Origin: Austwickia chelonae NBRC 105200 | Lineage (GTDB): Bacteria > Actinomycetota > Actinomycetes > Actinomycetales > Dermatophilaceae | Length of the DNA stretch: 64,000 bases | Assembly (NCBI RefSeq): GCF_000298175.1 | Contig: NZ_BAGZ01000001.1 | Location: 1 to 64,000 of the forward strand | Direction of reading: 5' to 3' | Part shown: positions 1 through 10,229 of the stretch, in pieces | Layout of the letters: the number at the start of each line of letters is the position of its first letter | Numbering within the stretch: the stretch's first letter is position 1 | Translations under genes and position numbers: made by a program | The notes under the pieces: model-generated | Databases searched by the model: none | What the model was told of the DNA's origin: nothing | What the model saw: the letters and a program-made list of their open reading frames with translations, nothing else

Positions 1-23
1 AACAAACAATTGGCATCGATTTC

Positions 24-47
24 GGCACGCTGTTGAGTTCTCAAGAA
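24..47 (-). promoter_or_regulatory. rRNA operon leader box
   Basis: On the minus strand this reads TTCTTGAGAACTCAACAG followed by CGTGCC. It closely matches the conserved leader element found just upstream of 16S rRNA genes in many actinobacteria, a box-A-like region used in antitermination and rRNA processing. The 16S gene would begin beyond base 1. tyrS lying just upstream of an rRNA operon fits this reading. The element is recognised by resemblance only; the rRNA itself is outside the window. Confidence 0.6.
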
Positions 48-147
48 TCGGTTACTTACTTGCGAGCTAGAACATCTTAGCAGATCCTCTAGCAGTGCTG
101 CTATCGCCCTGAAGCTCAATTTCATCTTCCTCAGGAGCAGGCTCTCT

Positions 148-176
148 ACCTTACCAGAGACAATCTGGAACTTCAA
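148..176 (-). promoter_or_regulatory. Candidate rRNA operon promoter
   Basis: The minus strand has TTGAAG (176-171) and TAAGGT (153-148) separated by 17 bases, a reasonable sigma-70 type promoter pointing at the rRNA leader. A second -10-like TAAGAT lies at 79-74 without a clear -35, so tandem promoters are possible. Actinobacterial rRNA operons commonly have several promoters. Inferred from motif spacing only. Confidence 0.45.
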
Positions 177-236
177 ACTCACCCTGAGTGAGATGAAGTT
201 ACACCTAGAACAGAAGGTGTTTGCTTCTAGTGAGAA

Positions 237-297
237 CCTGTCAGCCCGGGGATCTTTGGGGCTTTCGGCCCCGCTTCGCCCCCTGCGGGCTGACAGG
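237..297 (-). terminator. Long hairpin after tyrS
   Basis: Perfect 12-base inverted arms (237-248 and 286-297, CCTGTCAGCCCG and its complement) enclose an inner 5-bp GC hairpin (258-272). It lies between the tyrS stop and the rRNA promoter. No T-run follows on the minus strand, so it would be a non-canonical terminator, or an RNA processing or insulator element that keeps tyrS transcription apart from rRNA. Confidence 0.4.
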
Positions 298-387
298 AAA
301 TACACTAGCTAGTGAACCTTCAAGGGCACAAATCTGCAGGTCAGAGGCATTTAGCTTCAGAACGCAAGTCCGCTAGCCCTTCTCAGT

Positions 388-1644
388 TCACGCTCGACGG
401 ACCGCAGCCATGGCCTTGCGCCCACGTTTGAGGATGCAAACCTCATCCCCAAGAAAATCGCTCGCCCGAAGGGTCATCTCCGGATCACCTACCTTGACGT
501 TGTTGACGGAGACGCCGCCTTCTGCCAGGACCCGCCGAGCGGCGTTCCTCGAATCGACCAACCCTGAGGAGACCAACGCATCCACCAACGAATCGCCAGG
601 ACAAGCCACTCCCCCCGGAAGCTCCGCCGTCGCGTCTCTCAAGGTAGCCGCATCCAACCCCTGGAGTTCACCCTTACCGAACAAAGCCGCTGAAGCTGCC
701 TGCACCGCATCGGACGCGGTGGCACCGTGAACCAGCTCGGTCACATCTGCAGCCAACTGTTTCTGGGCAGCTCGAAGGAAAGGTTCTTCCTTTACCTGAC
801 GCTCGAGCTCAGCAATTTCTTCGCGCGTACGATCTGTGAAGACCTTGAGGAGCATGATGACCGAAGCGTCCTCCACATTGAGCCAGTACTGGTAGAAGGC
901 GTAAGGGCTGGTCATCTCTCGATCAAGCCAGACCGCATTCCCTGCAGACTTGCCGAACTTCTCTCCTGAGCTGTCAGTAAGCAAGGGAGTGGTCAAGACA
1001 TGGACCGACGCGCCTTCTGCGCGTCCGATAAGGTCTGCCCCAGCAGTGAGATTACCCCACTGGTCCTGGCCGCCAGTCTGCAGTGTGCATCCAAAATTTC
1101 GGTACAGATGCAAATAATCAAGGGCTTGCAAGATCTGATAGCTGAACTCGGTGTAGCTAATTCCCTGCTCAGAATTGAGACGAGCTGCCACCGCGTCCTT
1201 CTTGATCATCTGATTGACCCTGAAATATTTCCCGTAATCACGAAGGAAATCGATAGCAGAGATCGGAGCGGTCCAGTCCAGGTTATTAACAAAAACCGGA
1301 GGGTTATTACTGTCGGCAGACAGGATCTTGCGCACCTGGGCGGCAATCCGGTCCACATCCGCTGCAGTCTGCTCCTTCGATTTCAAAGTCCGCTCACTCG
1401 TCGGACGAGGATCTCCGATGAGACCGGTCGACCCCCCCACCAGTCCGATGACCCGATGACCGGCCCGCTGAAGGTGCCGAAGAAGGATCAACTGCACAAG
1501 GTTTCCGAAGTGCAAAGACGGAGCTGTGGGATCGAAACCGCAATAGACCGTAAGTGGTTTCTCGAGCGCTTCACGCAGCGAAGCCTCATCAGTGGTCTGC
1601 GCCACCAAGCCACGCCACATCAACTCGTCGAGCACATTGCTCAC
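388..1644 (-). CDS. tyrS: Tyrosyl-tRNA synthetase
   Basis: Class I aminoacyl-tRNA synthetase that charges tRNA-Tyr in the cytoplasm. The 418-residue product has the HIGH-type motif HFGN at about 45-48, the KMSKS-type motif KFGKS at about 229-233 and a C-terminal S4-like RNA-binding segment (about 350-418), the usual bacterial TyrRS layout and length. The GTG at 1644 is chosen because AGAGGAAAGG lies just upstream; longer in-frame starts would add non-homologous N-terminal sequence. Downstream comes a large hairpin and then the rRNA operon promoter, a placement common in actinobacteria. No T-box leader is visible upstream, and the gene sits about 60 bases behind mpg. Confidence 0.96.
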   Translation of the reverse strand: MSNVLDELMWRGLVAQTTDEASLREALEKPLTVYCGFDPTAPSLHFGNLVQLILLRHLQRAGHRVIGLVGGSTGLIGDPRPTSERTLKSKEQTAADVDRIAAQVRKILSADSNNPPVFVNNLDWTAPISAIDFLRDYGKYFRVNQMIKKDAVAARLNSEQGISYTEFSYQILQALDYLHLYRNFGCTLQTGGQDQWGNLTAGADLIGRAEGASVHVLTTPLLTDSSGEKFGKSAGNAVWLDREMTSPYAFYQYWLNVEDASVIMLLKVFTDRTREEIAELERQVKEEPFLRAAQKQLAADVTELVHGATASDAVQAASAALFGKGELQGLDAATLRDATAELPGGVACPGDSLVDALVSSGLVDSRNAARRVLAEGGVSVNNVKVGDPEMTLRASDFLGDEVCILKRGRKAMAAVRRA

Positions 1645-1705
1645 GATCCCACTACCTTTCCTCTGTCGAGGCGCCCCGCGGCACCTCACTGCTAGCCATC
1701 CTCCC

Positions 1706-3815
<2,110 letters not shown>

Positions 3816-3840
3816 TCATCCCTCACCGTGATACGTAATC

Positions 3841-4341
3841 TCATGACACGCCCGAAGCCAAAGACAACAGCCGATCCGCGACCTCCTGACCGCCCTGCGC
3901 AGACACCGTAACGATCAAGACGGTGTCATCCCCCGCTATCGTGCCGATGATGTCGTCCGGATCAGCACGGTCAATGGCAGAAGCCAAATAATTCGCCGCA
4001 CCCGGAGGGGTACGGAGGACCACCAAGTTCGCCGAAGCGGTAGCCGTCACCAGCAGGTCCTCGCAAAGCCGCTTCAAACGGACATCGATCTCATCCGCCT
4101 CCACCGCGGGCCGAGGAGTACGGTCCCCTCCTTCGCCCGGAACCGCATAAACCAACGACTTACCGCGACGCACCTTCACCGCGCCGATCTCCACCAGATC
4201 CCGGGACAACGTCGCCTGAGTCACCTCATACCCGTCACGAGACAGAAGCTCCAGTAGTTCTCCTTGGCTCCGCACCGCATTTCGCATCAGGATCTCCACG
4301 ATCCGTGCGTGTCGTGCCATACGGGACTGGGCGACGGTCAA
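3841..4341 (-). CDS. argR: Arginine repressor
   Basis: Hexameric arginine-responsive repressor of arg genes. The 166-residue protein has an N-terminal winged helix-turn-helix (about 10-75, with TQATLSRDL typical of ArgR) and a C-terminal oligomerisation and arginine-binding domain with TPPGAAN and GTIAGDDT (about 105-150). The start is a TTG at 4341, chosen for AGGAGA seven bases upstream; the ATG at 4320 has no ribosome site. It sits in the arg cluster it presumably controls. The 194 bases before it lack argF, which usually precedes argR. Confidence 0.94.
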   Translation of the reverse strand: MTVAQSRMARHARIVEILMRNAVRSQGELLELLSRDGYEVTQATLSRDLVEIGAVKVRRGKSLVYAVPGEGGDRTPRPAVEADEIDVRLKRLCEDLLVTATASANLVVLRTPPGAANYLASAIDRADPDDIIGTIAGDDTVLIVTVSAQGGQEVADRLLSLASGVS

Positions 4342-4535
4342 CAGAAATCTCTCCTCATCGAACGGTGAAAGCTACACAGGTGAAGTTCGCGGATACCTCC
4401 TACACAGACTCCCGACCAGGAGTCGAAAGGAATCCAGCAGATCAACGATCACACGAAAGCTCCGACACAGAACCATCGACTCCCCCGAACTCCCCGTCAC
4501 AGCCCCAGCTCCCCTTCCGCCAAGAGACCCGGTAC
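4342..4535 (-). other. Gap where argF usually lies
   Basis: Actinobacterial clusters usually run argC-J-B-D-F-R. Here 194 non-coding bases separate argD from argR. I read the three minus-strand frames and saw no stretch resembling ornithine carbamoyltransferase. The only clear signal is the argR ribosome site near 4350-4356. It may hold an argR promoter, but no convincing -35/-10 pair was found. Confidence 0.5.
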
Positions 4536-5741
4536 TCACCGGAACACGTCCTGCCGAAGAACTCGACCGAACACCTCGACGAAGAGATCTGCCTCATCGC
4601 GCTTCAAGAGAAGCGAAGGTACGATCCGCAAGGTGTAAGGGTTCGGCGCGTTGACGATGATCCCCTCCGCCAGCAACGCGTCCGCCAACTCACGTGCCTC
4701 GGGATCACGAAGACCTATGCCCAACAGCAACCCTTGCCCACGTACCTCGACCACCCGTGACGAGGCGACTGCGATCAACTGCTTCCTCAGCTCGTCGCCG
4801 AGAAGGCGAACCCGCTCCAATACGCCTTCCTGTTCCAAGAACTCGATCACAGCAGCGCCTGCGGCACAAGCCAGCGGGTTCCCCCCGAAAGTAGTGCCGT
4901 GCTGTCCCTGAGAAAGCAGATCGGTCACCGAACGACCGAAGGTCAACATCGCCCCGATCGGCACCCCACCGCCCAATCCCTTGGCCAGAGTCATGACATC
5001 CGGAACGACCTCGGCCCACTGGTGCGCGAACCAACGGCCGGTCCGGCCTATTCCTGACTGCACCTCGTCGAAAACGAGAAGAGCGCCGTGGCGGGTACAC
5101 AACTCCCGTGCCAGACGGAGATAGCTGTGTGAGGCCGGTATCACACCGGCCTCACCCTGAATCGGCTCCAGGAACAACGCAGCGACCGGAGCCGAATCAT
5201 CGGCGAAAACAGCCCGAAGAGCCTGAGCATCGTCGAAGGGAACATGACATACCTCGCCCAGCAGCGGCTCGAACGGTTCCCGGTAATCTCGTCGATGGGT
5301 CAAACTCAAAGCCCCTGTGGAACGACCATGAAAAGCGCCTTCCGCTGCCACCATCCGTATACGACCCGTGCGTCGGGAAAGCTTGATCGCAGCCTCCACC
5401 GACTCCGTCCCCGAATTGGTGAAGAAAACTGCAGAACCCTCCGGCGCTTCAGCGACCCGGAGGATTTTCTCAGCCAGTTCCACCTGCGCAGGAGACGTGA
5501 AGTAGTTACTGACATGAATCACCTTCGACGCTTGTTCAGAAAGTGCACGAACCAACGCAGGGTGGGAATGGCCCAGAGCATTAACCGCTATACCAGCCAA
5601 AAGATCCAGGTATTCCCTACCATCGACATCCCAGAGTCGGCTACCGATGCCATGGGAGACCACCAGCTGTGGTTGGCCGAACACCGGAAGCAACGACTGC
5701 CCGTACCGTCGGAGAAATTCCTCCCGGATTCCCTGCTCCAT
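4536..5741 (-). CDS. argD: Acetylornithine aminotransferase
   Basis: PLP-dependent class III aminotransferase converting N-acetylglutamate semialdehyde to N-acetylornithine. In the 401-residue product I see NSGTESVEAAIK (109-120), FDEVQSG (224-230, PLP-ring contact) and TLAKGLGGG with the Schiff-base lysine at about 254. The ATG at 5741 is chosen because GAGG lies eight bases upstream, just past the argB stop; an in-frame ATG at 5762 would overlap argB by 11 bases. It follows argB with almost no gap, so co-transcription is expected. Could also act as succinyldiaminopimelate aminotransferase, as ArgD enzymes often do. Confidence 0.94.
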   Translation of the reverse strand: MEQGIREEFLRRYGQSLLPVFGQPQLVVSHGIGSRLWDVDGREYLDLLAGIAVNALGHSHPALVRALSEQASKVIHVSNYFTSPAQVELAEKILRVAEAPEGSAVFFTNSGTESVEAAIKLSRRTGRIRMVAAEGAFHGRSTGALSLTHRRDYREPFEPLLGEVCHVPFDDAQALRAVFADDSAPVAALFLEPIQGEAGVIPASHSYLRLARELCTRHGALLVFDEVQSGIGRTGRWFAHQWAEVVPDVMTLAKGLGGGVPIGAMLTFGRSVTDLLSQGQHGTTFGGNPLACAAGAAVIEFLEQEGVLERVRLLGDELRKQLIAVASSRVVEVRGQGLLLGIGLRDPEARELADALLAEGIIVNAPNPYTLRIVPSLLLKRDEADLFVEVFGRVLRQDVFR

Positions 5742-5751
5742 GGTCACATCC

Positions 5752-6732
5752 TCATGTCTCATCAGGAACGATCATCGTTCCGGCACCCTCACCTGTGAAA
5801 ATCTCCACCAACAGCGAATGCGGCCGGCGACCGTCGATCACATGCGCCTTACCGACACCTCCACGTACTGCTCGCACACAAGCCTCCAGTTTGGGAAGCA
5901 TCCCTGCCCCCACAGAGCTCATCAGTTCCTCCGCCGAACTGACATCCAGACGTGACAACAGCGAAGTCTTGTCCGGCCACCTGGCATAAACCCCTTCGAC
6001 ATCTGTCAACACCACCAGCTTGCGTGCGGACAGAGCCACAGCCAACGCCGCAGCAGCTGTGTCCGCGTTGACATTCAGAACACCGCCCCGTTCGACATCA
6101 GGAGCGATGCTCGAAACAACCGGCACCCGGCCTGCCTCGATGATGTCCAACACAGCCGAAGGATTCACCCTGACCACATCCCCCACCAGACCGATGTCCT
6201 CTTCCGACCCAGCCACCGTGATCGAACGCCGCCGACCTTCGAAAAGTCCCGCGTCCTCACCGGACAGCCCCACCGAGATCGGGCCGTGCTCGTTGAGGAG
6301 CCCCACCAGCTCACGTCCGACCTGCCCCATGAGAACCATGCGCACCACATCCATCACCTCAGGCGTGGTCACCCTCAGACCTGCTCTGAACTCACAAGGC
6401 AGGCTGAGGCGGTCAAGCATCACCCCGATCTGAGGTCCCCCTCCGTGGACCACGACCGGACGAAGACCTGCATAACGCAGGAAAGCAACATCCTGCGCGA
6501 AAGCCTCCTTCAACGAGTCCGAAGTCATGGCGTTCCCGCCGTACTTCACCACGACCAAAGCCCCATGAAAACGCTCCAGCCAGGGCAATGCGCCGACCAG
6601 AACCCGAGCGTTCTCAGAGGCTCGACTCAAGGACGCCTGATCACGCAGCGTCCGTAGATGATGGGAAGCAGCGTCCAAGCGCTCCTCCGCAGACCACCCT
6701 TTTCCTGTGTTCGCTCCGCCATTATCGTTCAT
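5752..6732 (-). CDS. argB: Acetylglutamate kinase
   Basis: Phosphorylates N-acetylglutamate, usually the arginine-feedback step. The 326-residue protein has the amino-acid kinase motifs VVKYGGNAM (61-69) and [10 protein letters not shown], and a C-terminal nucleotide-binding half with NVNADTAAA. The N-terminal extension of about 45 residues before the kinase core is compatible with the arginine-sensitive hexameric class, whose N-terminal helix interlaces dimers; this is inferred from length. Start ATG at 6732 overlaps the argJ stop (ATGA), indicating coupling. Longer in-frame starts would run deep into argJ. Confidence 0.95.
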   Translation of the reverse strand: MNDNGGANTGKGWSAEERLDAASHHLRTLRDQASLSRASENARVLVGALPWLERFHGALVVVKYGGNAMTSDSLKEAFAQDVAFLRYAGLRPVVVHGGGPQIGVMLDRLSLPCEFRAGLRVTTPEVMDVVRMVLMGQVGRELVGLLNEHGPISVGLSGEDAGLFEGRRRSITVAGSEEDIGLVGDVVRVNPSAVLDIIEAGRVPVVSSIAPDVERGGVLNVNADTAAAALAVALSARKLVVLTDVEGVYARWPDKTSLLSRLDVSSAEELMSSVGAGMLPKLEACVRAVRGGVGKAHVIDGRRPHSLLVEIFTGEGAGTMIVPDET

Positions 6733-7880
6733 GTGCTGTACGCCGAATTCTCGTGGATGTAATCGTGGGTGAGATCGTTGGTCCACACCGTCGCCTCCTC
6801 CGTACCGGCTCCCAAGCCGATGAGGACGCGGGTCTCCCGAGGAGACATGTCGACTTCTGAACGGTCTTCTCCCGGCGCACAGCCCCTGCACACCCGGACC
6901 CCGTTGACGGTCACATCCAGATCGGCCGGATCGAAGGAAGCTCGTGTCGTTCCCACCTCGGCGACGATTCGACCCCAATTGGGATCTCCTCCGAACACCG
7001 CGCACTTGAACAGGTTGCTACGAGCCACCGCCCTGGCTACCTCAACTGCGTCCTCTTCCGAAACCGCCCCCGCGACCGTGATCGCGATGTCATGTCGAGC
7101 CCCCTCCGCGTCTGCGATCAACTGGCGAGCTAGATCTGAGCAGACCTCGGACACCATCCCACGCAGTTCCGACTCTGAAGGCACAACCCCTGAGGCACCC
7201 GAAGCGAGCAAGACCACGGTGTCATTGGTCGACATGCATCCATCCGAGTCGATCCGCTCAAAAGTCCGGCGAGTCGCCTCGCGAAGCACCCGGGAGAGCT
7301 CCTCAGGGCCCACCACAGCGTCGGTGGTGAGAACCACCAGCATGGTAGCCAACCCAGGCGCCAACATCCCCGCGCCTTTGGCCATTCCCCCGACAGACCA
7401 TCCGCCCCTTACTCGATAAGCCTGTTTGGGCACCGTATCTGTCGTCATGATGGCCTCTGCAGCAGAGTCTCCCCCCTCGACACCCAGCGATCTCACCGCG
7501 TTGTCGACGCCTCGCAACAGCGTCGGCATAGGGAGCTCCTCGCCGATCAGTCCTGTTGAGCAGACGATGACATCGTTCGTCGAACAGCCGAGCCGCTCAG
7601 ACAGATGTTCAGCAGTCATCCGGGCATCACGAGCGCCTCGCGCTCCGGTACAGGCATTGGCACATCCGGAGTTCAGAACCACTGCGACCGCACGACCGTC
7701 ACCTATCACCCCGCGGCTCCAGGTGACCGGGGCAGCTTCAACACGATTAGTGGTGAAGACTCCTGCCGCGGAATACAGCGGTCCGTCGTTGACGACGAGC
7801 GCCACATCAGCAGCCCCCGACAGCTTCAACCCGGCAGTGACTCCTGCTGCACGGAAGCCCGCGGGAAAGGTGACGCTCAT
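6729..7880 (-). CDS. argJ: Glutamate N-acetyltransferase (ornithine acetyltransferase)
   Basis: Moves the acetyl group from N-acetylornithine to glutamate, giving the cyclic arginine pathway; some members also use acetyl-CoA. The 383-residue precursor has [10 protein letters not shown] (70-79), KGAGML (168-173) and the self-cleavage site ATML (178-181), where Thr179 becomes the N-terminal nucleophile of the beta chain. The overlap with argB is ATGA, and with the upstream ACT-domain gene also 4 bases. Presence of argJ implies that a separate argE deacetylase is not needed. Confidence 0.96.
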   Translation of the reverse strand: MSVTFPAGFRAAGVTAGLKLSGAADVALVVNDGPLYSAAGVFTTNRVEAAPVTWSRGVIGDGRAVAVVLNSGCANACTGARGARDARMTAEHLSERLGCSTNDVIVCSTGLIGEELPMPTLLRGVDNAVRSLGVEGGDSAAEAIMTTDTVPKQAYRVRGGWSVGGMAKGAGMLAPGLATMLVVLTTDAVVGPEELSRVLREATRRTFERIDSDGCMSTNDTVVLLASGASGVVPSESELRGMVSEVCSDLARQLIADAEGARHDIAITVAGAVSEEDAVEVARAVARSNLFKCAVFGGDPNWGRIVAEVGTTRASFDPADLDVTVNGVRVCRGCAPGEDRSEVDMSPRETRVLIGLGAGTEEATVWTNDLTHDYIHENSAYST

Positions 7881-8332
7881 ATATCCTCCTCCACCTCGAG
7901 TGGGCCGCTCTCCCCCGCCTGCCGGAGCTGTGAAGTCCCATCGACCGTGTGACCGTTGTATCGCCAGACCGTGGCCGCCTGCTTCGACTGATCAACTGGG
8001 ATCAAGATCCAGTCCGTCTCAAAGGTGGACAACGTGATGACAGCAACGCCTTCTCTGGCCAGAGGCGCCAGCAGACCTCCCAGAACACCGGTCAAGGTGA
8101 AATCGAGCGGTCCCTCGATCTCGAAGGCGTGGAATGGACCAGCTTGGACTACCCCGATCGGAACTTCGTCCGCTGCAGCGATGACCGAAGTCTCCTTGGC
8201 GTTCCAGGTGACCGATGTCAGTGGATGCCCCCCGCGGGCCCATTGTGGAACAGCGCTACCGGGTTCGAGTCGAGCGATCTTGACCGGACGTTCATGCATG
8301 GTCAGGTGCCAGAACTGGTGTGCAGTACTCAC
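7877..8332 (-). CDS. ACT-domain protein (CASTOR/ACT_7-like) in arg operon
   Basis: A 151-residue protein with no enzyme motif. Residues from about 15 to 135 resemble the tandem ACT fold found in bacterial CASTOR-like proteins: an N-terminal KIARL strand, a WARGG turn, then [20 protein letters not shown], then [14 protein letters not shown] domains bind amino acids, and the related animal CASTOR1 senses arginine. The GTG at 8332 overlaps the argC stop (GTGA), and the gene end overlaps argJ by 4 bases, so it is coupled on both sides inside the arginine operon. A ligand-binding regulator of arginine synthesis is a reasonable guess, not shown. An N-terminal extension upstream of the GTG would run into argC and is rejected. 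Confidence 0.75.
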   Translation of the reverse strand: MSTAHQFWHLTMHERPVKIARLEPGSAVPQWARGGHPLTSVTWNAKETSVIAAADEVPIGVVQAGPFHAFEIEGPLDFTLTGVLGGLLAPLAREGVAVITLSTFETDWILIPVDQSKQAATVWRYNGHTVDGTSQLRQAGESGPLEVEEDI

Positions 8333-9369
8333 GGTGCTACTCCCGTCGTCGACAGACCGGTGGTCTCCGGAAGACCGAATGCCAGGTTGAGACATTGCAC
8401 GACAGCACCTGCCGTCCCTTTGGTCAGGTTGTCCTCCACCGCCACCACCACGACCCGCTCGGCATGATCGTCATAGGCCAACTGCATCGCCACTATGTTG
8501 CTGCCCAGCACGCTTCCGGTGGAAGGCCAGATTCCTTCTGGGAGCAAACGAATGAAAGGCTCATTCTGGTAGCTGTCCTGCCATACGCTACGCAGCTCAC
8601 ATGATGAGACCCCTGACGACAGCCGTGCGGTACAGGTCGCGATGATCCCCCGTGGCATCGGCGCTAGAACGGGGGTGAACGAGACAGTCGCTGTTCTCCC
8701 TGCCGCCCGCGCCAAATTCTGCTCGATCTCCGGCACATGCCGGTGAGATCCTCCAACCCCGTAGGGTGACATCGATCCGATCACCGTCGAGGCCAGGAGA
8801 TGGCTTCGGAGGGTTTTTCCTGCACCGGAAGTGCCAGAAGCAGCAACGACGACGATGTCAGAGGGTTCGAGGAGCCCTGCCGCCAGACCCGGCGCTAAAG
8901 CCAGACTCACGCCGGTCGGATAACACCCAGGAACTGCAATACGTCGTTGCCCGATCAATTCAGCGCGAAGGCGTCCACCATCAGCTGTCGGAAGTTCCGG
9001 AAGTCCGTAGCTCCAGGCGCCGGCATAAGGGGTGTCGTAGTACTGCGCCCAAGCCTGTTGATCGGTAAGTCGAAAATCTGCACCGCAGTCGATGACAACG
9101 AGATCCGCAGGTAGTTGAGCGGCAAGCGGCGCAGAGGCGCCGTGAGGCAGCGCCAGCACGACTGCGTCGTGCCCCTCGAAAGATTCTGGGGCGGTATCCG
9201 CGAGTACACGTTCTGCCAGCGGAAAGAGATGGGGATGGTGGTCCCGCAGTGTACTGCCGACGCTACGGGAAGCGGTGAGCGTTCCTATCTCGAATTCGGG
9301 GTGGCTCAGCAGAAGGCGGACTACTTCCCCTCCTGCATATCCGCTGGCACCGGCAACCGCTACTCTCAT
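8329..9369 (-). CDS. argC: N-acetyl-gamma-glutamyl-phosphate reductase
   Basis: NADPH-dependent reduction of acetylglutamyl phosphate to the semialdehyde. The 346-residue protein opens with the nucleotide-binding GASGYAGGE (7-15) and has PGCYPTG with the catalytic cysteine at about 149, plus the late conserved histidine region (GGSHRHVPE). First gene of the cluster. No ribosome site precedes the ATG; a -10-like TATATT ends seven bases before it, so the mRNA may be leaderless. Confidence 0.96.
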   Translation of the reverse strand: MRVAVAGASGYAGGEVVRLLLSHPEFEIGTLTASRSVGSTLRDHHPHLFPLAERVLADTAPESFEGHDAVVLALPHGASAPLAAQLPADLVVIDCGADFRLTDQQAWAQYYDTPYAGAWSYGLPELPTADGGRLRAELIGQRRIAVPGCYPTGVSLALAPGLAAGLLEPSDIVVVAASGTSGAGKTLRSHLLASTVIGSMSPYGVGGSHRHVPEIEQNLARAAGRTATVSFTPVLAPMPRGIIATCTARLSSGVSSCELRSVWQDSYQNEPFIRLLPEGIWPSTGSVLGSNIVAMQLAYDDHAERVVVVAVEDNLTKGTAGAVVQCLNLAFGLPETTGLSTTGVAP

Positions 9370-9395
9370 GCGGATGAATATACACAGTCACGCAA
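9370..9395 (-). promoter_or_regulatory. Candidate leaderless promoter with ARG half-site, argC
   Basis: On the minus strand TATATT (9382-9377) is followed by seven bases and then the argC ATG, the spacing expected when transcription starts at the start codon. The overlapping TATATTCAT contains an ATTCA half-site of the ARG-box type, but the opposite half is poor. No -35 match was found. ArgR control is plausible but not demonstrated. Confidence 0.4.
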
Positions 9396-9440
9396 GTTTA
9401 TGCAGCACGTCATTGCCTACATGTCATCTAACGGCCCCCT

Positions 9441-10229
9441 TCACCCGCGGATCGGGTCCCCCTCGCCGTAGGACGACAAAACCAGCTTGCGAGCTCCTTC
9501 GGGCACGCCGCCTGCTGCCGCCGAGAGCAACGAATCAACAGAATCCACACCCGCCCGGACAAAACACCCCGACCAGGCATCCAGACGCCCACTGGCCAGC
9601 CCCAAAGCCAGCTCACTCACCTGCTGCGGCGTCGTCCACTCACTGCGACCCTCATGAACCCTCATCGACAATGTCATATCCGTCCGGACCACCCCCGGCA
9701 TCAGATCGAAAGCACACACACCCCGGCCGAGACCCGAAGCATGTGTTGACCCGGTAATCCGAGCCAATGCGGTCTTTCCCACGTTGTACGCCGAAGAAAC
9801 ATCGCCAGCACGCGTGCCAGCTCCAGAATTGAGATTGATGATCCGACCCGAGCCAGCCGCCAACATCCCCGGCAGGACCCTCCGAGTGAAGAGATAAGGC
9901 CCCCGGACGTTGACCTCCACCGTTCTCCACCACTGATCAGGGTCGGAATCTTCCAAGGGCAACTCATGGTCGATGACGCCAGCGTTGTTGATCAAGACAT
10001 CGATTCGGCCATGCTTCCTTTCGACCGCGGACACGAAATCAGCAACTGACCGGGAATCAGTGACATCCACCGCAGCCAGCGAGAAAGACGAGCCCTCCCC
10101 TACCGGTCCGCCGCCATGCAAGGAGCAACCCTCGACCAGGTCACCCACCGCAGTGAAAGCAGCGGCCAGGTGGGCGCCGATGCCACGAGACGCACCGGTA
10201 ACCACCACGACCCTAGGGGATTCACCCAC
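9441..10229 (-). CDS. Short-chain dehydrogenase/reductase
   Basis: Classical SDR of 262 residues, NAD(P)-dependent, substrate unknown. Visible motifs are the cofactor loop TGASRGIG (11-18), NNAG (81-84), a catalytic serine in NLNSG (about 135) and YNVGK (Tyr148, Lys152). The start overlaps the pheT stop by 8 bases, and the gene precedes the argC promoter region by about 70 bases. Nothing in the neighbourhood points to a substrate; it may simply be co-transcribed with pheST. Confidence 0.88.
   Translation of the reverse strand: MGESPRVVVVTGASRGIGAHLAAAFTAVGDLVEGCSLHGGGPVGEGSSFSLAAVDVTDSRSVADFVSAVERKHGRIDVLINNAGVIDHELPLEDSDPDQWWRTVEVNVRGPYLFTRRVLPGMLAAGSGRIINLNSGAGTRAGDVSSAYNVGKTALARITGSTHASGLGRGVCAFDLMPGVVRTDMTLSMRVHEGRSEWTTPQQVSELALGLASGRLDAWSGCFVRAGVDSVDSLLSAAAGGVPEGARKLVLSSYGEGDPIRG

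Noticed and set aside
4342-4535. Remnant of argF
   Set aside because: All three minus-strand frames read without any carbamoyltransferase likeness.
9376-9420. Full ARG box before argC
   Set aside because: Only one half-site is convincing; the other half has several mismatches.
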